Origin: Bacillota bacterium
GTDB taxonomy: Bacteria > Bacillota > Clostridia > Christensenellales > SZUA-584
Assembly (NCBI GenBank): GCA_023391105.1
Contig: JAEWBO010000034.1
Span: 30,457-94,456, forward strand
Reading direction: 5' to 3'
DNA: 64,000 nt
In this document: positions 36,163 through 45,012 of the stretch, piece after piece
How the letters are laid out: each line of letters begins with the position of its first letter
Numbering within the stretch: the stretch's first letter is position 1
The notes under the pieces: generated by a model
The model's input: only the letters and a program-made list of their open reading frames with translations
Database searches by the model: none
Told to the model about the DNA's origin: nothing
Made by a program: the position numbers and the translations under genes

Positions 36163-37475
36163 GCCGTACACTTCGGGAACTGGTTTATGAAAAACAGCAG
36201 GCCGTCACTCAGGAAAAGGACGCATACGAAGCCGTACTGGAGCGGGTGCGCACTGATATTTCTAAGGATCACGCGGAAACGCTTGCACGGAGCGTTGCCG
36301 AAAAATCCGCGTCGGAGGCCGTCAAACGGCTGATTGGCGAATACGTGACCGCGCATCAGCTCCGCGTGGGCGGGATGTCCGCGCAGGTGCTGGTCGACAG
36401 GCTGTACGGCGACATGGCGGGCTTCGGCTTTCTGGATAAATACATTGCCGATCCCGATATCGAGGAAATTAACGGCAATAGCTGGCGGGACATTGAGATC
36501 GTCACGCGCTCCGGCTGGCATAAAGCCCCGGAGCGTTTTCTTTCGCCGCAGCACGCCGAGGACACCCTGCGCAAAATGGTTCGCCTGGGCGGCTTGGTGC
36601 TGGACGGTACGAGCCCCATTGTGGACAGCTATATCACGCAGGGCATCCGCATATCGGCTATGATCCCGCCTATCACCGACCGGCGCAGCGGCGCGGTGTT
36701 CGCCATCCGTCGCCAGCGCATGGCGAAGGTCACAAAACAGCAGCTTGTCGAATGGCGGACGGCCACGCCGGAAATGCTGGACTTTTTGGTTCTGTGCATA
36801 AATCACGGCGTTTCCGTGGGATTCGCAGGTAAAACCGGCTCAGGAAAGACCACGGATATCGCCTTTCTATTGAATGCGGCGAACAAAAACAGCCGTATCT
36901 ACACGATTGAGGAAACGAGGGAGCTTGACCTTTTCAGCACGGATGATCAGGGTAACGCGCAGAACCGCGTCATCCATACCTGTATCCGGCCCAGTGATAT
37001 GGAGAGCGCCGACGTAGACATGAACGACCTTTTAAGAAAGGCCATGCGCTTTAGCCCGGACATCATCGCAGTGGCCGAGATGCGCGGCGCGGAAGCCATG
37101 ACCGCGCAGGAGGCGGCCCGCACCGGGCACGTTGTAGTGACCAGCCTGCACGCCAATTCCGCAAGAAAAGCGTATGGACGAATCCTCTCCATGTGCCAGA
37201 TGTCGGGCACCAATATCTCCACGAACATCCTCATAGGCTTCGTCGCCGAAGCGTTTCCCATTATGGTGTTCAAGCGCCAGTTCCCGGACGGTACGCGCCG
37301 TATCATGGAGATCGTGGAAGCCACGGGCGTTAGGGACGGCGTGGTGCAGGCGCGCACGCTGTTCCGGTTTGAGGATGGACGATTCGTTCAGATGGGCGGC
37401 ATATCCGATAGCTTGGTCATGACCCTGTTGGAAAACGGCGCGCCTGCCGCTTCCGTGGGCCGGTTAAGGTGGTGA
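36159..37475 (+). CDS. CpaF/TadA (VirB11-type) secretion ATPase
   Basis: 438 residues. N-terminal helical domain, then the GSPE-type hexameric ATPase: Walker A GKTGSGKT (224-231), IYTIEETRELDLF, Walker B region PDIIAVAEMRGAEAM and a His box TGHVVVTSLHANS. It drives pilus polymerisation or secretion through the TadB/TadC platform encoded next. Confidence 0.88.
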   Translation: MSRTLRELVYEKQQAVTQEKDAYEAVLERVRTDISKDHAETLARSVAEKSASEAVKRLIGEYVTAHQLRVGGMSAQVLVDRLYGDMAGFGFLDKYIADPDIEEINGNSWRDIEIVTRSGWHKAPERFLSPQHAEDTLRKMVRLGGLVLDGTSPIVDSYITQGIRISAMIPPITDRRSGAVFAIRRQRMAKVTKQQLVEWRTATPEMLDFLVLCINHGVSVGFAGKTGSGKTTDIAFLLNAANKNSRIYTIEETRELDLFSTDDQGNAQNRVIHTCIRPSDMESADVDMNDLLRKAMRFSPDIIAVAEMRGAEAMTAQEAARTGHVVVTSLHANSARKAYGRILSMCQMSGTNISTNILIGFVAEAFPIMVFKRQFPDGTRRIMEIVEATGVRDGVVQARTLFRFEDGRFVQMGGISDSLVMTLLENGAPAASVGRLRW

Positions 37476-37479
37476 TATC

Positions 37480-38403
37480 ATGATCCGGATATTGTGCGCC
37501 TTGCTGCTCATAGCGGGGCTTTTTTTGTTGCTGGGCGTCCATCCTTCGGATATGGCGCGACCGTTCGTAAAACCGTTCCGGCGACAGCGGGAACTAACAA
37601 ATAAGATACGGCGCATTACCGGAAAACCGAAGGGAAAACTGGCCGCTACGGTGGACGACGCCAAGGAAATGCTGACAGCGGCAGGCATGAACGAGCATAT
37701 TGACGCTTACAAATGGGCGGCTGTCATACTGGCAATCGTGGGACTGCTGATCGGCCTCGCGTTGGATAACGTTCTCGCCGGGCTGGTGCTGGCGGCTGGT
37801 CTGGGTTTCTCACCGCTGATCATCATTCGTATTCGCACCGGCGATTATATCCGCAGTTTGAATGAGAAGCTGGAGAGCACGATGGGAACCGTCACCAACG
37901 CGTATGTGGCGGGCGGCGACCTGATCGGTGCGGTGGAAAATAACCTGCACCTGCTGTCCGCTCCGCTGGACGACGTGTTCCGGCAATTTTATACCGAAAC
38001 GCAGTTGATTGATTCGGACATTGTAAAAGCCCTGCGCCGGATGCGGGAGCGCATCGACAACCGCTATTGGCGGGATTGGTGCGACGTGCTGATACAGTGC
38101 CAGCGCGACCGGCAGTTAAGGTTTGCCCTTCCCGGTATCGTAAGCCGCATTGGCGAAATGCGCCGGGCGCAGATGGAAGCGGATACGGTCATTCAAAAAC
38201 AGCTTGGCGATTATATTATCACGGTCATGCTGGTGCTGGGGGCCATTCCCCTGATGGGTGCTATGATGCCCGACTGGTATACCATGCTCACCACCACGCC
38301 CGCAGGAAAAATCACGCTGGCTGTGGTGCTGGCCGCCGTACTGGCGACGGCCATATGGGTGGCACGCTTGTACCGCCCGGTAGAAGGCGGTGATGGAAAA
38401 TGA
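37480..38403 (+). CDS. TadB-like inner-membrane platform protein
   Basis: 307 residues. Hydrophobic segments at about 1-20, 80-125 and two near the C-terminus (ITVMLVLGAIPLMGA and ITLAVVLAAVLATAIWVA), around a GSPII_F-type cytoplasmic domain. Typical of TadB. Overlaps tadC-like by four bases. Confidence 0.72.
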   Translation: MIRILCALLLIAGLFLLLGVHPSDMARPFVKPFRRQRELTNKIRRITGKPKGKLAATVDDAKEMLTAAGMNEHIDAYKWAAVILAIVGLLIGLALDNVLAGLVLAAGLGFSPLIIIRIRTGDYIRSLNEKLESTMGTVTNAYVAGGDLIGAVENNLHLLSAPLDDVFRQFYTETQLIDSDIVKALRRMRERIDNRYWRDWCDVLIQCQRDRQLRFALPGIVSRIGEMRRAQMEADTVIQKQLGDYIITVMLVLGAIPLMGAMMPDWYTMLTTTPAGKITLAVVLAAVLATAIWVARLYRPVEGGDGK

Positions 38404-39278
38404 CGATCATTCTTTATCTCATTCCCGGCCTGCTATTGACCTTCGGTTTGTACCGCGTCGCGCAGGCGGCGCTTTGTCTCCCTTCAGGGAAAAGCGCGGA
38501 AGCGGTACGCGGCATTCACGGCAAACGGAACATGTCCGAACGCTTGCAGGCTGCACTGACGCCGCTGGCCCGGCTGATCTCCAGGCTCTTTCCCATGAGC
38601 GAATACCGGCAGAAACGGTTGGAAGCGGACTTTGCGCGGCTCCATATGAGCGAGAAGCCGGAGGAATATGTGGGAGCGACTATGACCCAATCTCTGCTGA
38701 TGGCCCTGATTGGCCTGTTGTTTGTTCCCCTTGGCGTTCCATGGCTAGCCCTGTTGACCGTCGTTGCCGCCGTTCTTGCCTACTTCCAGCGAATACAAAC
38801 CATCCGCAAGCGTGTGGAGGCGCAAAATCGGGAGATTGAAGCGGAGCTGCCAAGGATGGTTGAAACGATGAACTACACCTTGCAGGATAACCGCGACATG
38901 CTGGCGTTTTTTGAAAAGTATCGCAGCGTGGCAGGCAAGGCGCTGGGCTTGGAGTTTGACCGGCTCATCACCGACATGCAGATCGGCAATCACGAGGCGG
39001 CGCTGCGAAATATGGACGCGCGGCTGAATCTGCCGTCGTTTTCAGCGCTCTGCGCGGTGCTGTGCGGCGTGTATCAGGGCGTCGATCAGCATACCAGCCT
39101 GCTCGTTTTGGAACAGGATATGCGCACAAAGGAGCGTGAAACGCTGCGGCGTTTGATGGAAAAGCGCCCCGGACGAATCAAGGTCGCCTCGTTCATTCTG
39201 ACGATACTCATGATCCTCATGTTCATGGTGCCGCTGGTGCTGATGATCATAACCAATCTGCAAGCCGTAGGCTTTTAA
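38400..39278 (+). CDS. TadC-like inner-membrane platform protein
   Basis: 292 residues. N-terminal membrane helix, a pair near 100-130, a GSPII_F-like domain (MVETMNYTLQDNRDMLAFF) and C-terminal helices ending LMIITNLQAVGF. Partner of the previous product in the pilus platform. Confidence 0.7.
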   Translation: MTIILYLIPGLLLTFGLYRVAQAALCLPSGKSAEAVRGIHGKRNMSERLQAALTPLARLISRLFPMSEYRQKRLEADFARLHMSEKPEEYVGATMTQSLLMALIGLLFVPLGVPWLALLTVVAAVLAYFQRIQTIRKRVEAQNREIEAELPRMVETMNYTLQDNRDMLAFFEKYRSVAGKALGLEFDRLITDMQIGNHEAALRNMDARLNLPSFSALCAVLCGVYQGVDQHTSLLVLEQDMRTKERETLRRLMEKRPGRIKVASFILTILMILMFMVPLVLMIITNLQAVGF

Positions 39279-39406
39279 GCCCAGCCAGCCGTTTGTTCCG
39301 GCAGCCGAAGGGAGGGTTGTTTTTTATTGCCGCCGGACGCAGACGGATTTCATATATACGTTCCGTTCCCATAAACCTCAAATAATTTTGTAAAGGAGAA
39401 ACCATC

Positions 39407-39610
39407 ATGCTAAAAGTGAAAAACACCATTCGCTGCTTCATTACCGAGAAGAAGGCCGAGGGCTTTTTGGATGTGGCGATGAAGATTTTGATCGTCGTCG
39501 TCATCGGCGCGGCGGTCCTGCTCATCCTCAACGCCGCAGTGCCGAACCTGTTCTCCGGCCTGATCGAAAAGATCAGCGGCGAACTGACCGGCGTTGATGT
39601 CCTGCCGTAA
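39407..39610 (+). CDS. Pilin-like small membrane protein (DUF6133-like)
   Basis: 67 residues; AAAGGAG site. A short basic leader ends KKAEG, followed by FLDVA and a hydrophobic helix (MKILIVVVIGAAVLLIL). This is the form of a Flp-type prepilin, cut after Gly by an A24 peptidase; the same AEG-[FY]-[LI]-DVA motif recurs in the next gene. It is a candidate major pilin of the ICE pilus. Confidence 0.65.
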   Translation: MLKVKNTIRCFITEKKAEGFLDVAMKILIVVVIGAAVLLILNAAVPNLFSGLIEKISGELTGVDVLP

Positions 39611-39676
39611 GTAGCAAGTCACAGATGGGGGAGGGGCTTCCATGCGGCAGCCTCTTTTCCATCGGGAAGGAAGTAT

Positions 39677-40105
39677 ATGAAACGTAAATTTATCCGCGAT
39701 CAGACCGCCGAGGGGTATATCGACGTAGCGATCACCATGCTCATACTGTTTACTCTCCTGGCCTCGCTTATGGCGCTGTTCCCGATATTTACCGCACAGC
39801 AAAGCCTTAACCAGACCGCCAAATACATGGCGCGCACCGTGGAGCTGTACGGCAAAGCGGACGATGAGACGTTGCAATTCGTCACGGAAAACGGGGATTT
39901 CATCGTGCCCGACACCGTTGAAATTGAGACACAGTGGTATGACGCGGCGGAAAAAACCATCCAGCTTAAAACGCAGTTTACCATCACCGTCACGAAAACG
40001 GTGCCCATTGTCATTTTGCGTCCCGCGCTGGGTGAACCGCTGACCATCAATGTGCACATTACCGCCTCCGCGCGCGGCATATCGGAGGTGTATTTCAAGA
40101 AATGA
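39677..40105 (+). CDS. DUF4320-like pseudopilin
   Basis: 142 residues. Basic leader ending TAEG, then YIDVA and a long hydrophobic helix (ITMLILFTLLASLMALF), followed by a beta-rich domain. It is probably a minor pilin processed like the preceding product. The next gene overlaps by four bases. Confidence 0.65.
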   Translation: MKRKFIRDQTAEGYIDVAITMLILFTLLASLMALFPIFTAQQSLNQTAKYMARTVELYGKADDETLQFVTENGDFIVPDTVEIETQWYDAAEKTIQLKTQFTITVTKTVPIVILRPALGEPLTINVHITASARGISEVYFKK

Positions 40106-40566
40106 GACGCTTTCTTCAAGACACGCGCGGCAGCGCGATACTGTGGACGATGTTCCTCATTCTCATTCTCTTTATGCTGTCCTTTGTCGTATACACGGGC
40201 ACCACAGTGTACGCCAAGTACCAGACCTGCGAAACCGAACTGGAACGCGCGGCTCTTGTGACCGTGGACGCGGGGCTGCTCAACGCCAATGTGCGCGACT
40301 TGCAACTGGATGTTCCGGCAGATGTTGCTCAATCGCTGCTGGAGACTAACCTGACGGACGCGGGATGGGCGCTTGAGGACGGACGCTGGGTGAAATATGA
40401 CGGCGACAAGCTGATTTACGCGCTTGAGGACGCGCGGCTTTCGGTGCGGGAGAAAACCCTGCGGCTTGACGCGACGTTCGTCATGCCCTCCCTGTGGGAG
40501 TTGGGCGGCGTGACTGAAATCCGCATCCCAATGACGGTGCTCTCGTCAGTGCTGTATATCGAATAG
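40102..40566 (+). CDS. TadE/TadG-like pseudopilin
   Basis: 154 residues. Leader RRFLQDTRG, then SAILW and a hydrophobic helix (TMFLILILFMLSFVVY), the TadE-like pattern, followed by an extracytoplasmic domain. It is probably a minor pilin with the two preceding proteins. Confidence 0.6.
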   Translation: MRRFLQDTRGSAILWTMFLILILFMLSFVVYTGTTVYAKYQTCETELERAALVTVDAGLLNANVRDLQLDVPADVAQSLLETNLTDAGWALEDGRWVKYDGDKLIYALEDARLSVREKTLRLDATFVMPSLWELGGVTEIRIPMTVLSSVLYIE

Positions 40567-40579
40567 AAGGGAGGCCCTT

Positions 40580-43471
40580 ATGAAGAGAAAAAAGAAAATA
40601 TTCATATCGGTGACGGTAGGCGTCGTTCTGCTGGTCACACTGATTCTTTTTGCCAGCTCTGCGCTGGCCGTTAGCATCGGTTCACGCAGCGTGACCGATA
40701 TGTTCGACTATAACGGTGGATCGGGATGGAAGAGCCTTGACACGCCCGAACACTATGTATCCGGTTCTTCCCCAGAACAGGTGGCATATTGTCTGCAGCA
40801 CAGAAACGGCAGCCTACACGATGCCGCGTACAGCGATTCGGATATCTTAGGTACTTATTCATCCCGCATCCAGACAGGATTACGTATTATTTTGGAAAAC
40901 GGGTATCCATATGCTACAGGTGGATTGACAGCAGCAGAAGCGCGATACGCCACGGCCAACGCGGTACGCTTCTGGCTTTCCGAAAACGGCGATAGCGGAC
41001 AATATAACTTTACGAATTTGGGCGAGTATTCGGATTCTCAACTTCGAAGCTATGCGGCAGGCGGACAGATCGGCAGCAAAATCCGCGCGAATTCCGGGTA
41101 CACCGATGTGCTGCAATTCTCGATAGAGCTGCTGATCATGGCGCGATCCCAAAGCTTGATGGCACACAGCATTTCCCTGTCCGCGCCCTCTATGTCAATC
41201 AGCGGCAGCTATTTCGTTGGAACCGCCAGAGTTAACACAACGAATATGAACGGAGGATACGTTCTGAACACCTCCGGGCTTCCTTCCGGTTCCAGCGTAT
41301 CCGGCTACACCGGGCAATCCGGCGATACGCTGACCGTATGGATTCCCGTGAGCGAAGCCAACGCCAACCGGAGCTTTTCCATATCCGCAACAGGCCGGGA
41401 CAACCGGACGCGCAGCAACATGTTTGCGTATGCGCCGAATAACAGCAGCCTGCAACGCGTCATTGTGGCTAAGAACGCCGAATACAACGATGCACAGACA
41501 GTTGGTGTGGCCGTGAACACACCGCAGATATACGCCGACCTGACAGTGACTTCGCTCAGTTCCAACGCGTCCAGCTACAATGCCGGAGATACGATCACGG
41601 TAACGGCGACGGTGAAAAATCAGGGGCTGCGCAGCGCGGGCGGCTTTTATGTGTCCCTGACTTCCGCCGATCTATCGACGCAGTCAAGATATGTGTCCTC
41701 GCTGGGCGCGGGGAGCTCCACCACGGTCAGCTTTACCTATACGGCCCCGTCGTTGTCATCGACGCGGGATATATCGGTGACGGCCACGGCGGATTCGACG
41801 GGTGCTGTTGCCGAGAGCAACGAAAGCAACAATACCCGAAGCACATCCTTCCGCGTCGTGGCGCTGCCCGACCTGATCGTGTCCGCATTGTCGGCCAATC
41901 AGACTGAATACCAGGCGGGCGACGCCATCACGGTGACGGCCACAATACGCAATCAGGGACAGAGCGGTGCGGGCGGGTTCTATGTATCGCTGACATCACC
42001 TGATCTGACCACGCAGAATAAGTATGTATCTTCGCTGGCAGCGGGCAGTTCAACGACCGTCAGCTTTTCGTATACCGCGCCAACGTTCACTTCCACAAAA
42101 ACCGTAACCGTAACGGCCACTGCGGATTCGACGGGCGCTGTTGCCGAGAGCAACGAGGGAAACAATACCCGAAGCACCTCTTTTACCGTGCTGGCGCTGC
42201 CCGATCTGACCGTAACAGCGCTCTCGGGCGATAAATCGCTGTATGAAGCGGGCGATACGGTCACGGTTTCGGCTACGGTAAAAAATATTGGCCCGACTTC
42301 CGCAGCGGCGACAACTGTTCGGCTCACTGTGCCGAATATAGGGACATTTTCAACCAGCCTTTCCACGCTCAGCGCGGGTGCAAGCCGGACGGTCACGTTT
42401 ACTTTCACAGCGCCAACGTCGCTCAGTCCGCAGTCCATCACGGTCACGGCGTATGCCGATCCCGACAACAGAATCGCGGAGAGCAACGAAGGGAACAACA
42501 GCCGCACGGCTGTAATTTATGTTAAAGCCCTGCGGCCCGATATTGAGGTGATCGATTCCTCCATTACAGATTGGTATACGGGCATGGACGTGACCGTTTC
42601 GGCCACGGTGCGCAACAACACGGCGCAACTCGTGCCGTCCGTCGCCGTCCGGCTGACCATTGGTGGCGTATCCTATACTGAAAACATCCCCATCCCCGGC
42701 AACGGCGGCAATCTGGCGGTGTTTCGAATCACCGTACCGTCAGCCGGAAACTACACCGTGAAGATCACCGCAGACCCGAACGGCGAGTTGGATGAAACGG
42801 ATGAGAGCAACAACATCCTGACCAAAGATATTCAGGTAAGGACCGTTCCGACTTCTATCGTGGCCAATCCCGACGCTACGGCGATGGAACAGCGGTATAC
42901 AGCGTATGGGCTGAGCATCCTGTCGGTTCCCGCGTCCTCCACCTACCACACATGGCAGGAGGTAAGACTGCAAAGCGGCAGTTACGTCACTAAGACCTAC
43001 TATGCCCGCCTGAACACCACGTTTCAGATACTGCCGGACAGCCGCATCGCTTATCCCGATAAACCCCGGCAGATGGAATCTGGCTTCGGGTTCAGTGTTT
43101 CCTGTACCACGGCCCTGACCACCAACTACGATCATCCCGACAAGCTGGTCGGTGCGCAGATGGTATGGGTACGTTGTCCTGAATCGGCATATGGACAGTT
43201 AAGCGCATGGCAAAACGTGCGGGACGGTCTGGAGGTCAAGACAGGCGGAGCCGGAGAAATGACGGTGACATGGCAGCTTGCTGCCAACCAATATTCAGTC
43301 ACGGGGAGCCGCCTGCACTATACGCCAATCTGGTTCCCTGACGGAGAATACGATGCATGGGTGCAGGCTTTTTACGCATGGAGCCCCATCGGGCAGTTAT
43401 ATGAACACAAGAACGATACGCTGACCATTGAGGGAGATTTGTACGACCGGGTTACAACAATACAGAGGTGA
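40580..43471 (+). CDS. Surface protein with a thioester-like domain and four CARDB repeats
   Basis: 963 residues; signal peptide 1-30 (VTLILFASSALA). Residues 60-290 resemble Cys-Gln thioester surface domains: C71 in AYCLQ, then ILENGYP and YATANAVRFW (123-132). The usual TQxA motif reads TANA, so the Gln is missing. Residues 315-760 are four CARDB-type beta domains of about 111 residues, and an unrecognised domain closes the protein. No LPxTG sorting signal is visible. It directly follows the pseudopilins and is probably the tip or adhesion protein of the ICE pilus, promoting mating contact. Function inferred. Confidence 0.7.
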   Translation: MKRKKKIFISVTVGVVLLVTLILFASSALAVSIGSRSVTDMFDYNGGSGWKSLDTPEHYVSGSSPEQVAYCLQHRNGSLHDAAYSDSDILGTYSSRIQTGLRIILENGYPYATGGLTAAEARYATANAVRFWLSENGDSGQYNFTNLGEYSDSQLRSYAAGGQIGSKIRANSGYTDVLQFSIELLIMARSQSLMAHSISLSAPSMSISGSYFVGTARVNTTNMNGGYVLNTSGLPSGSSVSGYTGQSGDTLTVWIPVSEANANRSFSISATGRDNRTRSNMFAYAPNNSSLQRVIVAKNAEYNDAQTVGVAVNTPQIYADLTVTSLSSNASSYNAGDTITVTATVKNQGLRSAGGFYVSLTSADLSTQSRYVSSLGAGSSTTVSFTYTAPSLSSTRDISVTATADSTGAVAESNESNNTRSTSFRVVALPDLIVSALSANQTEYQAGDAITVTATIRNQGQSGAGGFYVSLTSPDLTTQNKYVSSLAAGSSTTVSFSYTAPTFTSTKTVTVTATADSTGAVAESNEGNNTRSTSFTVLALPDLTVTALSGDKSLYEAGDTVTVSATVKNIGPTSAAATTVRLTVPNIGTFSTSLSTLSAGASRTVTFTFTAPTSLSPQSITVTAYADPDNRIAESNEGNNSRTAVIYVKALRPDIEVIDSSITDWYTGMDVTVSATVRNNTAQLVPSVAVRLTIGGVSYTENIPIPGNGGNLAVFRITVPSAGNYTVKITADPNGELDETDESNNILTKDIQVRTVPTSIVANPDATAMEQRYTAYGLSILSVPASSTYHTWQEVRLQSGSYVTKTYYARLNTTFQILPDSRIAYPDKPRQMESGFGFSVSCTTALTTNYDHPDKLVGAQMVWVRCPESAYGQLSAWQNVRDGLEVKTGGAGEMTVTWQLAANQYSVTGSRLHYTPIWFPDGEYDAWVQAFYAWSPIGQLYEHKNDTLTIEGDLYDRVTTIQR
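41522..42840 (+). repeat. Four CARDB-type repeats, the first two nearly identical
   Basis: Period 333 bases (111 residues). Units 1 and 2 share long DNA identities, e.g. the region from 41780 and its copy from 42113; both encode TADSTGAVAESNE and NNTRSTSF. Units 3 and 4 are more divergent. Confidence 0.8.
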
Positions 43472-43482
43472 TGGACGAGGGA

Positions 43483-43513
43483 CACGCCCTATAGCACGGT
43501 GCTGTAGGGCGTG
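43483..43513 (+). terminator. Perfect hairpin after the surface-protein gene
   Basis: CACGCCCTA (43483-43491) pairs with TAGGGCGTG (43505-43513), 13-base loop. No T-run follows, so it may be a transcript-stabilising or Rho-type end. Confidence 0.5.
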
Positions 43514-43917
43514 GTATAATCAGATAATCTAAGGTTTGTTTGTAGCTTTAATTATAGGTAGTTTATATATTAAAAACCTATTCATTTTTTTCCTGGCGGT
43601 ATATAATGTACATACAATGGTTAATTTGCAAAATGATGATCGAGGTACTGTTATAGTAATTAGGGGTAATTGGTAAACGATAATAATATTTAAAAAATAA
43701 ACAATAACGGAGAAATCACTATGATTATCTCTGAAAGAATTGAGCATATTTTAATACTCATAAAATCATACAATATTTGATGCTGGCACAGGAGTGCCAT
43801 TGCTAAATATGTACTTTGTTCCAACATTTTGCCCAAAGTGAAAGCTTATTTTCGATTTTAATGAGCGTGTAAACCACGGTGGCACCAAAGCCTAAAAGAA
43901 GAATGGAGGAAAGCCTA
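43514..43917. other. AT-rich intergenic stretch at the start of a cargo insert
   Basis: The base composition drops here compared with the pilus genes. A 19-codon frame (43721-43780) with GGAG starts MIISERIEHILILIKSYNI, like the first helix of an XRE-type regulator, and then stops; it may be a remnant. Nothing else is seen. Confidence 0.35.
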
Positions 43918-44973
43918 ATGACCATCATTCAAAAGACCATCCACATCATCGATTATGACAATAACCAAGTCCTTCCGAGAGAAACTCCGGAATCGTTTGA
44001 ATCATTTGTTGCTGACCTGATTAATCACATCAGCAGTAACGATTCAGTGCGGGAATACAAGACTCGCTCTGATGCCACCGAGGTTATTGGGAGCATCCTG
44101 ACGCTCTGCTCTGAGTTGGATAATGCCGAAATCGTCTCCGCAAAGATGGATGGAATCTCAAGACGCCTACTATTGAAAGAAACCGAGGCACAAGAGCAAA
44201 TAGCGCGGACAAGCACTAATGTCCAAAAGGGCAGTCTGGTGCAAGCTTTGCTTTTGGATGATGGAGGCGATAGCTACATATATCTCCTCGCTAAAGTTGA
44301 GCATAGCGAGTGGGTTGATGATTCTGATTTCTCTTTTAAGACGGGCTTTTCAAAGGACAAGAAGACCCTGTGGAAATCTTGCCTGATTGACCTTCCCGAT
44401 TTAGAGGCTGCTGAGTTCCATGCAAAAATTTACTCCAACACCGTGGCTAAATATTGGAGCGATGGCTTCTTAGAGTTCGATGAAATGAACAGCGATGAGT
44501 CCAATACAACCCGCGCTTTCAAGGCGATAGAGGCAACCTTAAATCAAAACTTCAGAGGAACGCCAAGTCCTGACCACACAGTTATCAGGAATCATTTCAT
44601 CGGATATTTCAAGAATACGGAGCATATTGACTATCCGACTATGGTTAATGCTGTATTGGAGAACTACCAGCCTGTAGACCCGGAATTTATGACGGCTGAG
44701 AAGATAACGAGAATTCGAATGAAGCTGCTCGAACAGCCCCAAAAGAAAAACTTCGATAACCAGTTTACGCCTGTAAGTAGTGCTATCAATGCGCGAATTC
44801 GAAGAGTGTATCCCATAACCGATGGAATTGACCTTAAAGTCAACCGTGACATTAACGATTTATCTGGCACGATACAGTCCATTGAAGAACTCGGAGTAAA
44901 GTATATCCGAGTAAGAGCCACAAATGATGACACGTTCAGAAAGTTTCAAACAGCGACACATTCTGAGCAGTAA
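43918..44973 (+). CDS. Nucleoid-associated (NA37/YejK)-like protein
   Basis: 351 residues from ATG 43918, selected for GGAGGA 7 bases upstream. The layout resembles the NA37 family: N-terminal helical half, a central strand pair with QKGSLVQALLLDDGGDSYIYLLAKVEH, and a C-terminal strand region DGIDLKVNRDINDLSG. The match is by eye and moderate. It is paired with a membrane protein 39 bases downstream, in an AT-rich insert within the pilus locus. Nucleoid-associated-like proteins coupled to a membrane partner suggest a DNA-sensing defence pair, which is inference. Confidence 0.5.
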   Translation: MTIIQKTIHIIDYDNNQVLPRETPESFESFVADLINHISSNDSVREYKTRSDATEVIGSILTLCSELDNAEIVSAKMDGISRRLLLKETEAQEQIARTSTNVQKGSLVQALLLDDGGDSYIYLLAKVEHSEWVDDSDFSFKTGFSKDKKTLWKSCLIDLPDLEAAEFHAKIYSNTVAKYWSDGFLEFDEMNSDESNTTRAFKAIEATLNQNFRGTPSPDHTVIRNHFIGYFKNTEHIDYPTMVNAVLENYQPVDPEFMTAEKITRIRMKLLEQPQKKNFDNQFTPVSSAINARIRRVYPITDGIDLKVNRDINDLSGTIQSIEELGVKYIRVRATNDDTFRKFQTATHSEQ

Positions 44974-45012
44974 GAGCAAATAATAATATGATGTATGAAA
45001 GGAGTTACAGCC

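Noticed and set aside
38390..38839. 149-codon frame overlapping the tadC-like gene
   Set aside because: Shadow frame; the overlapping frame has the TadC-like membrane pattern and couples to tadB by a four-base overlap.
41522..42840. CRISPR-like repeats
   Set aside because: The repeats are long, in frame and encode CARDB domains.
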